A stretch of 64,000 nt of DNA from Piliocolobus tephrosceles (taxonomy: Eukaryota; Chordata; Mammalia; Primates; Cercopithecidae). The translations under genes were made by a program, and so were the position numbers. The DNA lies in the NCBI RefSeq assembly GCF_002776525.5, contig NC_045437.1, positions 138,731,150 through 138,795,149 on the forward strand. The letters are read 5' to 3'. Below are positions 47,120-57,444 of the stretch, piece after piece; position 1 is the stretch's first letter; every line of letters starts with the position of its first letter. The notes under the pieces are model-generated. The model did not search any database, had not been told where the DNA came from, and worked only from the letters and a program-made list of their open reading frames with translations.

Positions 47120-47178
47120 ATTGCGCAGATCTCGTCCAGCACTCCAAGCGTTAAATTCAACACGGAGTCTAACAGGCT

Positions 47179-47227
47179 ATTGGCCGAATAGCGGGAGAAG
47201 ATCTGGTTTTCGCAGCCGCGGGCCAAT
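47179..47227. promoter_or_regulatory. Pair of CCAAT boxes in opposite orientation
   Basis: ATTGG (inverted CCAAT) occurs at 47179-47183 in the context GGCTATTGGCCG. A direct CCAAT occurs at 47223-47227 in GGGCCAATGAA. Both contexts resemble NF-Y sites. They lie about 1 kb upstream of the GLRA1 ATG, at the 5' side of the CpG island. Confidence 0.5.
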
Positions 47228-47832
47228 GAACACCTCGAGTGGGAGGGTTTGAAGATACTAAGGAGTTTCCCCCCTTTTTTATCCTCTCAACCCCCTCCCA
47301 TCGGCTGTCACCCCTCCCATCCCCCACGCCTCCAGTTTGTTAAATTAATGCAGTAAGAAAGTCTGAAGATCTGAAGGAGTCTTGACCAAGGGAAGATGAG
47401 CGAGCTCAGAAAACCGAGATGCATCTGAGGCATTGGGCTCCTGAGCCCCGCGGGGTAGCCATGGACCCCGGTAGCCCCTGAAACTTGCCCCGGGCTCTCT
47501 GACGCCTGCGGCCCCAAGCAATGGGACACCTTTTCTGCAGTAATCATAACTTATTCGGCAGGGACCGGGGACCAGGAAACAGGAATAGCAAGACGACAGC
47601 AGAATAGCACCAAGGCAGGGGAATGAGATTCCGAGACTGGATTGCGATGCGCCAGCCTGGCACACTCTCCGAGATTTAACTGAAGGCAGCGCCGTCAACC
47701 GCTTTCCCCTCGCCTCTAACCCCCTCAGCCGGCCCAGAGCCATAAAGCTCTGTTCTCTTTACCCAAGATGCTCGCCCAATCCAACGGTCCGAGGCCAACG
47801 CTCTGATCTCCACAGAAGATTTTTTTCCTTGC

Positions 47833-47850
47833 ATGGAGCTGGCCGTTTAA
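47833..47850 (+). other. Possible short upstream ORF in the GLRA1 leader region
   Basis: ATG GAG CTG GCC GTT TAA gives a five-codon ORF 387 bases upstream of the main start. It matters only if transcription starts upstream of it, which the sequence does not decide. Confidence 0.3.
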
Positions 47851-47866
47851 ACAGAAAAACAGGGGT

Positions 47867-47886
47867 AAAAAAAAAAAAAAAAAAAA
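47867..47886 (+). repeat. Poly-A tract (about 20 bases) inside the CpG island
   Basis: An uninterrupted run of A follows GGGGT and precedes GGAAATATACCC. It is not attached to any recognisable retrotransposon body. It sits about 110 bases upstream of the RE1 motif. Confidence 0.85.
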
Positions 47887-47995
47887 GGAAATATACCCAC
47901 CCCCAAACGTGCCTCCCCAGCGCCGCAGGGAGCCAACAGACACGCTGGAGTTTAACAAACAGCAATACTCTTCGCGCTCCTGAAAAGCAGGGCTG

Positions 47996-48016
47996 GACGC
48001 TCTCCGTGGTGCTGAA
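47996..48016 (-). promoter_or_regulatory. RE1/NRSE motif (REST/NRSF binding site) of GLRA1
   Basis: Read on the - strand, the left half is TTCAGCACC and the whole 21-base motif differs from the canonical RE1 consensus at only two positions (15 and 20). The half-site spacing is canonical. It lies 204 bases upstream of the GLRA1 start codon, inside the CpG island, probably in the promoter or 5' leader. REST represses neuronal genes outside mature neurons by binding this motif (established knowledge), which suits a spinal-cord and brainstem receptor gene. Confidence 0.88.
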
Positions 48017-48030
48017 ACGCCTCGCAGCAG

Positions 48031-48043
48031 CCGCTGTCCGTGG
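48031..48043 (-). promoter_or_regulatory. Second RE1-like right half-site
   Basis: On the - strand this reads CCACGGACAGCG, an exact match to the core and right part of the RE1 consensus. The left half-site beyond it is degenerate (GTAGATA). It starts only 14 bases after the full RE1 and has the same orientation. It could be an accessory or degenerate REST contact. Confidence 0.5.
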
Positions 48044-48219
48044 TATCTACAGCCCCCTCGCTCCGACTTCCCCTGGGGCTCTCCCTCTGCGCCCCGTTCC
48101 CTGCCTCCCCTTAACATCTGGATTATTTTTTTCAATAGCGCTTTCTGGTTTTGTAAGTGCCAATTTGAAACATTTTTGCCCCTATAACTCGTGGACTACA
48201 AAGCACAAGGACCTGAAAA

Positions 48220-48275
48220 ATGTACAGCTTCAATACTCTTCGACTCTACCTTTGGGAGACCATTGTATTCTTCAG
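48220..48275 (+). CDS. GLRA1: GLRA1 first coding exon (glycine receptor alpha-1, signal peptide start)
   Basis: The translation MYSFNTLRLYLWETIVFF matches the conserved N-terminus of the glycine receptor alpha-1 subunit. This is the ligand-binding subunit of the inhibitory strychnine-sensitive chloride channel, a pentameric Cys-loop receptor of the postsynaptic membrane in spinal cord and brainstem. The exon carries 18 codons plus the two bases AG of codon 19 (Ser in the family), followed directly by GTATG, so intron 1 splits a codon after its second base. The residues are hydrophobic with an early Arg, as expected for the first two thirds of the signal peptide. The start is secure: the family N-terminus fits, there is an A at -3, and an in-frame TGA lies at 48214-48216, two codons upstream. 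The remaining exons lie beyond the window. In people, defects of this gene cause hyperekplexia (established knowledge). Confidence 0.96.
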
Positions 48276-48281
48276 GTATGC
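48276..48281 (+). other. GLRA1: Splice donor of GLRA1 intron 1
   Basis: The exon/intron boundary reads TTCAG|GTATGC, a good match to the vertebrate donor consensus. It sits exactly where known GLRA1 protein sequence must continue in another exon, because the genomic reading runs into residues (GMQFSTDH) unrelated to the receptor. Confidence 0.92.
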
Positions 48282-48407
48282 AATTTTCTACTGACCACAT
48301 TGCTCTGATGGAAATGGGGGGAAAGAGTACAGAGGCTACCTTTGTCCGTGGTCCCATCATTTTGGGGAAGAGGGGTGCTGTATTCCACTGCAATCGGGTC
48401 CTTCCAT

Positions 48408-48470
48408 CCCCCGCCCCCCTTCCCCCCCCCCCCCCCCCCCCCCCCCCGCCACCTACCCCCAACCCCGCCC
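48408..48470 (+). repeat. C-rich segment with 26-base poly-C run in intron 1
   Basis: There are 26 consecutive C at 48422-48447, flanked by further C blocks, about 150 bases downstream of the exon 1 donor. The - strand is correspondingly G-rich, so i-motif and G-quadruplex structures are possible. The long Gly-rich and Pro-rich ORFs through it are composition artefacts. Confidence 0.9.
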
Positions 48471-50760
48471 GCAGCGTGTCTGGCTTGTGCGTGGAGGTCT
48501 GAGACAGTCGCTGTTCTGGCAGCTGTTTGCCTGTTTCTTACGGTTTGTTTGTCCTTCTGTCTGCTACACCCCCCACCATTGGTCCCCAGCCCCACTGCAT
48601 CTTGGCTTTCACTCGGCTGAGGACTTTAAGGGGAAGCTTTAGGAGTTACTCAGTTTAATTAGGACTGCATTCTCCCTAACCGCAGTGCCGAAAACCTCAG
48701 CCTTCCCGTCTGGGAGCCAAGTGACAACTAGCGGTGACGGGGAAGGTTGCACTCAAACTCGCTGGACACAGAGCATTTCATTTTCTCTCCTTTTTTGCTG
48801 TTGTTTTCTTTTTCTGTGAGGAGGGAGGAAGGTTACTAAGCCTGAGTGCTTGGAAACAATAGTATTATAACCTCAGTGTGTAAAGCCCTGAACTTGGGTG
48901 CAGAGTGGATCTATTCAGGAACATACTGGGAAACATTTCCCTTTTGAAACTTTGACTGCCTCTTTCCCCAACCCACCTTTCCAAACTCTGTTAGCTGAAG
49001 ACCCTGAACTCATGAGCAGTCCTCATTTGTTTTATTTTTAAATTTATGCTTATATTTGACTCAACAGCTGAGTTCTCCCATCCACTGTCTCTCAGGTTAA
49101 AATTTTCTGCCTGAAGGCTTGGCATTCTTACGTTAGTAGAAATGAAAAGCGAAAAATCACCTCTTCAAGAAGGATTGAAACAGACAGTTCTTTTGTAAGT
49201 GGGTGAATCATACCATCTTCAGAGATGGCTATGATAAATTCCACTTATATGAATTGAAAAAAAATATTCTTCTTCCATAACATGCAGGGATCATTAATCT
49301 TCCTCATTTTAGATGCCTGCCTCTCATATTTTACTGTGGCATTGGATTAACAGTCATTTGAAAAACCCATTCCAAATTGTTTTTAAAAACAAGTGGTCAC
49401 CAAATATTATCCTCTCCCAACATAAAACAGCAAATAATTTTTGTTTTATTACACTTCATAGGAATTGCTGGTTTGACTAATCTCTTGGCTAGTTTATTAA
49501 ATGAATGACACCTCCCCTTAACTAGTAAGTTTCTGTATTTCAGCCTCTTTTCATGTCTTTCTCTTGAGATGAAGAAAAGGCATGCCACCTTCTCTGAGAT
49601 ACCCAATGCTAAAGCTTCTAATCTCCAGTTCAAATAATTATTTTGTAGGCCACAGAGTCCTGACCACAGATCAGAATGCAAATAGTCAGAGTCAGATAGA
49701 ATGAAAAAGTACAACAATCCAGGGCCTTACGAAATGTATCAAAATGTGGCTACTTTATGAGGGAAAGGGCAGGAAGTATTCTATTAATAATATCAGATCC
49801 TTTCTCCCCTGCCTATTTAATAGAACTATAAAATGTATGGAGGTTGGGTACTTTGTAACATTTGTATGCAAATTGATTCTCTGTTTGGTTTACAGGAGAC
49901 AGAACTGAACCAGAGAGATTAAAGAGCAAATTAATAGAACCAAGCACATCTTTCTCCCCACACACACTCTTTTTTTCTTGATGAACAGTACACAGTGCTT
50001 GATTTTCCTCTCCCAGACATTGTCTTTCACAAAAGCGAGACTCAGTCTAAAAGGTCTGTGTTGTAGTCATTTTGATAAGGTTATGAATCCACTGTGTTAA
50101 TTCTTCAACTAAGCTGGTGGTGGCCTATCAGAAAACATCATTCTACATCTTTTCCCCCTACGTGTGTGAATGCACACATGAGCTACAATGGATGTGGAAT
50201 ATAATTCCATGTGTTTATAAGGAAAGAAGAGTTATAACTGTGGAGAGCTGGAAAGGTGGGTGGCACCACTGCACTTTCAAAATATAGGAATGGCTACTTC
50301 ATTAGAGGAGTAAATGTTGATTTTTGAAACATATTACAGATAATAATTGAACTCAGGAAATTCAGCAATTTTTCAGAGAGATTTTTAAAAAGGTCACGAG
50401 GAAGTAAAGTGAGTAGCTTGTATTTGTTCAATTGGTATTTTCATTTCTAACTCACTCATTTTTAAAATTCCCAGTGAAAATACAGAGGCATTATAATGTG
50501 AGGACTTACTAGAATGTATGTGGGGGTAAATGGAGGCTGGCAGTTCTCTAGCAGGTTCCATTTGAATAACCCCTTCTTCCCCAGGGGATGGGTGGTGTGT
50601 TGGAATGGCCAATCCAATCATCTCAGGCTCTCAGGTACTCCTTAGAATAAGTGATGCCAGCTGCTCACCTTGTTGGGGAAATCGGGGGCTAGGAAAGGCT
50701 CTCAATAATAGACATGCTGCATCAGCACATAATCAGCGAAATGGCAATAACAACAGCAAA
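48471..50760. other. Unique-looking first 2.3 kb of intron 1
   Basis: I find no repeat element in this stretch. It includes a pyrimidine-rich zone to 48620, an E-box-rich patch (cagctgtttg) and an octamer-like ATGCAAAT at 49867-49874. The lack of repeats so close to the promoter suggests regulatory content, but nothing specific can be named. Confidence 0.4.
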
Positions 50761-50785
50761 ACAAAAAAAAAACAAAAACAAAAAT
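50756..50785 (+). repeat. (CAAAAA)n A-rich simple repeat
   Basis: Repeated CAAAAA units. Confidence 0.8.
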
Positions 50786-51232
50786 CAAGTGAGTGAGGCA
50801 GAAATCCCATATGGTACCAACACAGAGGAGGAACTAAGGTCTTAGAAAGGGAGACATGGGGTCCTGGAAGACAAAAAACATTGCATGTTCATCAACTGTG
50901 TCTTCATAAGTAAGATCGGGTGATTTGGCTGTAGTTCCTGATCTGATATTTTTAAAACCTATGATTCTAAAATTCCATAATTGGCATTCTGAGAGTCAAT
51001 AACCTAAATGTTTTCCTTTATTTTCAATTGAGAATGGGGCCATATAACCAGACTGGTCAAAAATAACAGGCAAATTTTTTTAATGGTAGAAGCACGTTTC
51101 TTTCAAACGCCCTTTCAAGCCCAAAGGAACTTGGCTTTGATCCCCAGAGCCCTTACAGAGGCTTATGGCTGGCTGGGACAGGCCCAGTATGACCCCAAAA
51201 TTCTCTTGCCTTCTGAGCAACTCAAACAGACC

Positions 51233-51445
51233 CATGTTTCTCAAGCTCTGCACTACTGGTACTTTGAACTGGATAATTATTTGTTATGGAAGTTGTCCTG
51301 GGCATTGTGGAATGTTTAGCAGCATCCCTGCTGCTAGTAGCACTACCTCCCTGAGTCACGACCATCAAAAAATGTCTCCAGACATTGCCAAATACATATC
51401 CTGGGCAGAGGGGAGACAAAATTGTCCAAGGTTTCAAACCACAGT
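51233..51445 (-). mobile_element. MER20 hAT-Charlie element
   Basis: 'catgtttctcaagctctgc', 'gcattgtggaatgtttagcagcatccctg' and 'tctccagacattgccaaat' match MER20 in reverse. No clear target duplication remains. Confidence 0.85.
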
Positions 51446-52319
51446 ACAGAATGACCAAATTTTTAATCAGCTGCTCCAATGTACTAATTATGATGAGGAG
51501 GAAAGTCTAGTTTGCTTGAGAAAATGCCCCTCATGAAATACACAAAGCACCCTGATGAAACAAAAAGGGACCTAGCATGTGCTTGAGAAGAGAATAAAGG
51601 CAGGAAGATGAACCAGATCTAATCCCTGGGTGGTTTTCCCAAAAGATGAGCAACTTTTCTTTAATGTGCTACTTCCCTCTTCCATCCCAGTAGGTGCTTC
51701 CTTGCACTGGATTTTGTACTGAATATGCCACTCAGCTGCTAACAAAGGTCATCAAAACCTTGAAGGGAAAATGTTTCTATCCACATTAGGATCAAAAGGA
51801 AATGACAAATACATTGTTTCATATCTCAGTTCTAAAGAAAAAACCTACCCAGTTGAAAGGTGAACGGGTTTTTCCTTGAGGTAGCCCCTGTGGCTTCTCC
51901 ATCTCCAGGCTTGTCAAGAAGTGCAGGTGACTGTTTTGATTTTTCCCTTCTGGAAAGAGAGCTGTACTCTACCTTGAATCTTACCTGCTGCATTTTGGCA
52001 CTGCAGAACGTGTCTAGGAGTTTCTGACATGGCCCAAGGACTTTTCCCCAAGGAATGAAGTCCCTTGGGCAAGTTTGTATTAGCATCAAATTGCCAATTA
52101 GTCTACTCCCTTTTTGGGCTTAGGAACCTTAAAAAATGGAAAAGAAAATGTTGTGATTTTGCTCCTGAAGGACAGGTGGGACAGGGACCCTAGGCTGGTA
52201 AATGGAGTTATGAATCAGCACATGACTTCTGCATATTCGCCAAACTGGTAATGACCTAAGCAGAGGATATTTAGGAAATTGTTTTCTTTAGATTGCCTTA
52301 TGAAAGAGGTTACGGCCAT
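51446..52319. other. Unassigned intron sequence
   Basis: No recognised feature. Confidence 0.4.
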
Positions 52320-52510
52320 GTCCATGGTGCAGTGGAAAGAGAAGTTGGGCTATAAATTGAGAACTCCTGCCTCTAGAGTCAGCTCTGCTTCCATCCTATA
52401 GCACGGGCATAACAAGTCTCTTCCTCTAATGGGGACTCAATTTTCTTACCAGTCAACTCAAATGACTGAATCTGACACTTCTACACTCTCTTCAACCCCT
52501 GATAAGATAT
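52320..52510 (+). repeat. MIR SINE
   Basis: 'catggtgcagtggaaagaga' and 'ctctagagtcagctctgctt' mark the forward MIR 5' half. Confidence 0.7.
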
Positions 52511-52924
52511 TTATCAAAGGCAGGGGTCCATACCCACAAAGGTTCAGGATGAATTGACCAGTGGTGACGCTGCCTTCATTTCTTCACTAGGAACTTGTTT
52601 ATCATGTGCTTATGTGTCCAGTCTAAAACTAAGCACTCTGCAGGGACAGATGCCACAGTCCCTGTCCTTTCAGAAAGGGGAGACATTGCTCCCTTTAAAG
52701 GTACATTAAAATCATTTTTTCCTTCTTCAGAGGACCCACAGAGCTCCCCTCCAGGCAGCCTGTGCGTGCATCCTGAGACAGCATCACATTTATGTGGGCG
52801 TCATTAACTTTATTTCCTTCATCAGCTGGCAGAAGCCAGCATGATTTTTAAGATGGATGGCGCTGTCTCCCTGTCTGGCCATCTTGAAACTATTCTGCAG
52901 GTTTGCTTTAAACAAAGAGGCTTT

Positions 52925-53080
52925 GGCCTAAAGGGAAGGAGACCTAGGATCCAGAATTTAGCTAGTGGCATGACCTTGAGAGGGTTCTAAGACCTTTCTG
53001 GCTCTCAGTTTCCTCAGCTGTAAAATGAAGAGATTCGGCCAATCGCATTCTAAAATCACTTTTAGCTGTGCCAGTTTAGG
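52925..53080 (+). repeat. MIR SINE
   Basis: 'tctcagtttcctcagctgtaaaatgaagag' is the MIR core. Flanks are consistent. Confidence 0.85.
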
Positions 53081-54599
53081 ATATCTTCTCCCGATCTCTT
53101 CCATGATAGCACAGCTTTCGTTACAGCTATTGCAGTATATTTCAGCTATTATAAGAAATAGCCACATCAAGGTATAGTCAGGCTCAAAGGTCTGAAAGAA
53201 TTGAGGACCTCACTAAGCAATTCACTTTTTGGAGAATTATCCTGACCCAGACACGATTACTGACAGATCCTATACATATGTCAGTTTCCGCGGGAAATGT
53301 TTATTGTGATGAGAAACATGAGGCCTGATCACTGTACTCACAGATCTGAAAAATGGTGTGAGAAAGAGAGACCAAACATTTCTGTACTTTTTATCAATGA
53401 TTCTGTTTGGCTCTTTTTCCCCTCACAAAGCCTATGTTTTTTGTTTTTGTTTTTTCAAAAAAAATTTGTTTACCAGATACCATTCATCATTAACATATTT
53501 TTCCCATCTTTATTAATCAAAGGCATATGTAACTGCCAGAAATACTAAATACCATGGGATAAGCAATGTCGCCACACTGAGTTGACCTAAGAGAAAACAA
53601 AAGTAAAGATCTGTGATTATTTTTAGTTAATCCAGAGAGCCTTGTCAGAAGTAAATATGCAATTTGTTAGAGCCTTTGAAATGTTTAAAATGCACTCTGA
53701 GTCCTCATTACTATTTCATGAATCTCCTATGTACCCAGGGACCCCATATTGGGAAACATTAGATTTGATTTATTCTATGCAGCTCCAAGAGAAAAATCAG
53801 AGTAAACTCATAGATTTTTTTTGAAAGCACACATACAAATTCGGACTAAATATAAATCAGAACTTTCTGGTAGCTCTTTCAAATGGTACTGTGGGCTGCC
53901 TCAGTGGTAGTGATGGTATCTGTCAGTGGAAGTGTGCAAGGAGAGCCTGGACATCCACCTCCCAGGAAAGACATAGAAGGAATTCAAGCTTCTTTTGCAA
54001 ATTGAGATTTGTAATTTGCTGCAGAAGAGTGAATGAAATGCAAGTCAGAGACAATCCTTCGCAATTCTATATTCCCTCTTTTCCTGATTCCCAAATTGCC
54101 ATCTAATCTTTGTAAGCTCTTCGAATCATGACATGAATACCCACTAACGGGGATATGTTTCTCTTTAAAACTGGATTGGATAATTAATAAATTGGACAAA
54201 GAACATACAAACACCACGCAACAAAGAATTATTGAAAAGAAATCACCTTGGTTATGTAAAAGCCTGGTTTTAAGAAATGAGAAGAGCCTCAGAATAAGCC
54301 AGAAAAAAACTACCAGAAAGTGCACTTGCCAACGGACAAGGCCACAGGCACCAATGGTGTTCACAGGACTGATGGCCTCTCAGCCTTGAACTCCAGCTGT
54401 CTCCTTGAACCACCTCCCTCTAAAGCCTAACACATAAAATGAAAACGCCATACAGCCAGCCAGCAAATTCATTCAGAAAGCACATTAGAAGGGAACAATG
54501 CCCAGAGATGCTGGGGAGAGGGGCTTATCCACACAGTGCCTATGTTTTGTAACGCAAGCTCTTATGAGGAGTACTGAGGCACCAAAGCTTTTGAATTCC
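53081..54599. other. Unassigned intron sequence
   Basis: No gene or repeat is clearly recognised over 1.5 kb. Confidence 0.4.
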
Positions 54600-54790
54600 T
54601 TTCAAAGGATCCCTTTGTGGTTTTCTGAAGTGGATATTGTCCAAGCCTCCTGAGGCTAATTCAGTGCAATTAGATTACCACTCTCTGCCTTTGAATTGGG
54701 CTGGTTTTCAGTGTTCATTGCTAAATTAGTTTACCATCTTAACGGAGCTGCCGACAATCATTAATCCCAGCCGTGAAATGGGCAGCAGCT
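54600..54790. promoter_or_regulatory. Candidate conserved enhancer-like segment in intron 1
   Basis: No repeat similarity. Four homeodomain-type cores are clustered: ggctaattca, gcaattagatt, aaattagttt and tcattaatccc. There are also E-box-like CAGCAGCTCTG elements. This is only a composition argument. Confidence 0.25.
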
Positions 54791-54984
54791 CTGGGCAGCA
54801 TGCTCTCTTGCCTCATATTCTGGGCAACCCACAGGCACATAGAGAACAAGCCTCTGCTTCCTTTCTCACCAGTACATTCCCAGGTCTTCCAACTGTTCAC
54901 CCTCAGAGAATCGTGTTTTCCTTCAGAGTGTCTTGAGTATCAGCAGAATCATGGAATCTTGGTGTAGGAAGGACTCTTAGCTTT

Positions 54985-55550
54985 AGAATTCAATGGCTGT
55001 CAAAGTTAGCTGTGAGGTGCTTGTCAAAAAGACAGATTCTCAAACATTTGTTAAGAGGACAGATCTTATAGTAAGTATTCTTACTGCAAATAACAACAAT
55101 AATAATAGTAAATATATAAAAGAGCAAGAAGAAACCTTTGGGGGTGATGGATAGGTTTATGGCATAGATTATGGTGATGGTTTCATGAGCATATACTTGT
55201 CTCTAAACTCATCAAGTCCTAAACATGCACAACTTTTTTATGTCAATCACACCTCAATAAGGTGGTTTTAAAAATTAAATTAAATAAAATACAGCTTCTC
55301 AAAATCAAACTACTGAAACAGAATCTCTCAGAATGCGGACCCAGAAATCCATAATGTCAACAAGAGTCTCTAATTCAGTGCTTTTCAAACCTCAGTGTCC
55401 AGGATCACCTGAGGATCTCCTAAGATGCAGATTCTGGCTCAGGAGTTCTGGGGTAGGCCTGAGTGTCTGCATTTCTAAAGCGTCCAGAAGATTGATGCTG
55501 ATGCTTCCTTGGATCAAAGGTTTGCACAGCAAGGCTCTAGATCATTCTGA
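54985..55550. mobile_element. MER5-like DNA transposon fragments split by an L1 end
   Basis: The flanking parts have 'gtcaaagttagctgtgaggtg' and, from about 55375, 'cagtgcttttcaaacctcag' with 'ggctcaggagttctggggtagg'. The middle, 55050-55290, is L1 (separate entry). Confidence 0.55.
55050..55290 (+). mobile_element. L1M-type 3' UTR terminus
   Basis: 'gggggtgatggataggttta', 'gatggtttcatgagcatata', 'catgcacaacttttttatgtc' and 'aatcacacctcaataagg' give the L1M end with an A-rich tail. Confidence 0.8.
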
Positions 55551-55574
55551 TGGAGAACCCATTCTGATAGATCA

Positions 55575-55660
55575 ACCCTTTTATTTTGCAGATGTGGAGG
55601 GGATAAATAACTGTCTCAAGTTTATAGAGTGGGTAACAGAGCTCCCAAAGCCATACATAA
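55575..55660 (-). repeat. MIR SINE fragment
   Basis: 'attttgcagatgtggagggga' followed by 'ctgtctcaagtttatagagt' is a degraded reverse MIR. Confidence 0.5.
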
Positions 55661-56374
55661 TCTCCAAACTTACTCCCCTACATGTCATCTATAGACTCCA
55701 TACACCCTACCTCTGCCACCGCACTTTCTTTCCTTCAGTCCTCACACACTCTGTCCTTTCTCATAAACACATTCACCCTTCCAGAGGGTTTCTCAGGGAG
55801 CTATCCCTATCCCCAAACTGGTGGTCTGGTCTCTGAAGTCCTGGTACACCAAAAGCTCTCATTCACACCGCTGGGAACTCTTTGTGACACTAGATAAAGA
55901 GAAGGAGCACCCAGGCAATGAGTTTTAAATCCTGGCCCTGGGACACAGCAATGAGAGTCTGTCAGGAATGATAAAGGAGGTGAATCAAGATGGTCAGAAA
56001 GAGAGGGTATGTGGTTTCTTTCTCCAAAGATGATCTCACTTGCCAGTCTTCCTGTGTATGCTGTACTCTCAACTTTGCATAGCTAGAGGCTTGCTGAGGA
56101 CTCCCAGATGTTCAGAGACCACTGCCACATTCCACCACCTGTCTGACCTCAGGACCATGATCTTCGTTTTTCTCTATCCCTTTAACCTGTCAGCCTTTCT
56201 GCAAATCATGTTAGTATTTCATATACCAAATAGAGTAACTACTATGATCTTCAGCCTTTTGAGAGCTGCGTGTTTATTGCTGTGTGCTCAGTTCTGCAAC
56301 ATTCGCCAGCTCCAGAGGAATGCGGCAAGGCTGCTGCAACCCTGGCTGCCAGGCAGATTTGCAGTACTGTCTTA
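55661..56374. other. Unassigned intron sequence
   Basis: A pyrimidine-rich, possibly L2-derived stretch at 55690-55890; otherwise not recognised. Confidence 0.4.
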
Positions 56375-56585
56375 TAAAAAGCACTTCACAGGTTACAGCA
56401 TGTTTTATATCCACGATCTCATATAAGCTGCCCAATCACCTTAAAAATTAGATACAGGACAATGGTTAGTATCCCCATTTTAGAGCTGAGAAAACTGAGG
56501 CTTAAAGAAAACAAGTGGTTTGCCTTTTGGTAACAGCAGGTAACCATGCTGTGATTCTCAGAGTAAAACCAGGATTCAAACACAT
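56375..56585 (-). repeat. MIR SINE
   Basis: 'cccattttagagctgagaaaactgaggctt' and 'gtaaaaccaggattcaaac' are reverse MIR. Confidence 0.85.
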
Positions 56586-56939
56586 ATCTCCTTGCACCTC
56601 ACTCACCATACCAATATACAGAGATAGACAGATAGGCAGAGATACATTTATGCAGCCCCTTGGAGCTGGTACAGCTGTCAGTCTAATAACCCTCTCCATC
56701 TACCAGTGGATAACAGGGGTGGAAAGAAGCCTAGAAAAAAGAGCTGGAAATTTTTCATTGGCCTTTGGTTTGACAGAGCCTTATTCTTCCTACTCTTGGC
56801 CAGATAGGCATTTATTTCTCTGTCCTTGATCATGTTTAATTGTACAATGTATGCATACATTACCTTTTTAAGAAATTATAATATTATACCAAAGCCTGAG
56901 GTCCCCTTTGATAATGACCTCTAGGTCCCTTTCAACTGT

Positions 56940-57350
56940 TATCCTTTTTGATAATTTTTATTCATATATATTATATATACATTATGTACACACATGTATA
57001 TAACCATTGAAATACACAATCATTTCACAGAATCATATTTTCTATACAATTTTCAGTTTGTTTTGTTCACATATTAACATGTCTTGGGAAGCCTTACCTG
57101 TTGAAGCATACAGTTCTACTTCATTCTTTTAACCACCGCAGAGCAGTTTATGTTATGGATGTCCCGTTGTTTTCTAGCCATCCCTTATTGATGGACACTT
57201 ATACTTTTTCTAACTTTCCCACTGCAATCAGTGCTGCAATAATTACAGTGTACCTACAACTTTATGAACACATGTGGTATTTCTCCAGGTACATAATAAG
57301 AACTAGGAATGAAATTGCTGGGGTACAGAGAAAATGCACCTTCCATGTTA
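56940..57350 (-). mobile_element. L1M LINE-1 fragment
   Basis: In reverse it matches old L1: 'ttattgatggacacttatac', 'atcagtgctgcaataattac' and 'ggaatgaaattgctggggtac'. Confidence 0.7.
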
Positions 57351-57444
57351 ACAGATAACTGCAAACAGATATTCCTTTCTTCCTGAGCCTTCCCTTCTGC
57401 CTTCCCTCATGATGCCCCATCTCAGCCCTAACTGCAATAACTCA

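Larger units (their letters stand above)
47120..48110 (+). promoter_or_regulatory. GLRA1: CpG-island promoter and 5' leader region of GLRA1
   Basis: By hand count there are roughly 50 CpG dinucleotides in this kilobase, against about one per 100 bases elsewhere in the window. The region lies immediately upstream of the GLRA1 start codon. It has CCAAT boxes at its 5' side and an RE1 motif near its 3' side. No strong TATA box is visible; CATAAAG at 47741-47747 is a weak candidate. The exact transcription start cannot be read from the sequence. Confidence 0.8.

Noticed and set aside
48121..48160. Possible cryptic exon boundary (T-rich tract plus CAATAG, then TTTTGTAAGT)
   Set aside because: The enclosed segment would be tiny, the donor lacks AG before GT, and the GLRA1 start just downstream does not require it.
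47829..48308. 159-codon ORF on + through the GLRA1 leader, exon 1 and donor
   Set aside because: It needs a non-ATG start, runs through a poly-A tract as a Lys block, is out of frame with the GLRA1 coding sequence, and crosses the splice donor.
48196..48620. Poly-Gly and poly-Pro ORFs around the poly-C run
   Set aside because: They are translations of a homopolymer, open in several frames on both strands; pure composition effect.
55333..55836. 167-codon ORF on +, the longest in the window
   Set aside because: Its first half translates a MER5-like transposon and a MIR fragment; no domain is recognisable.
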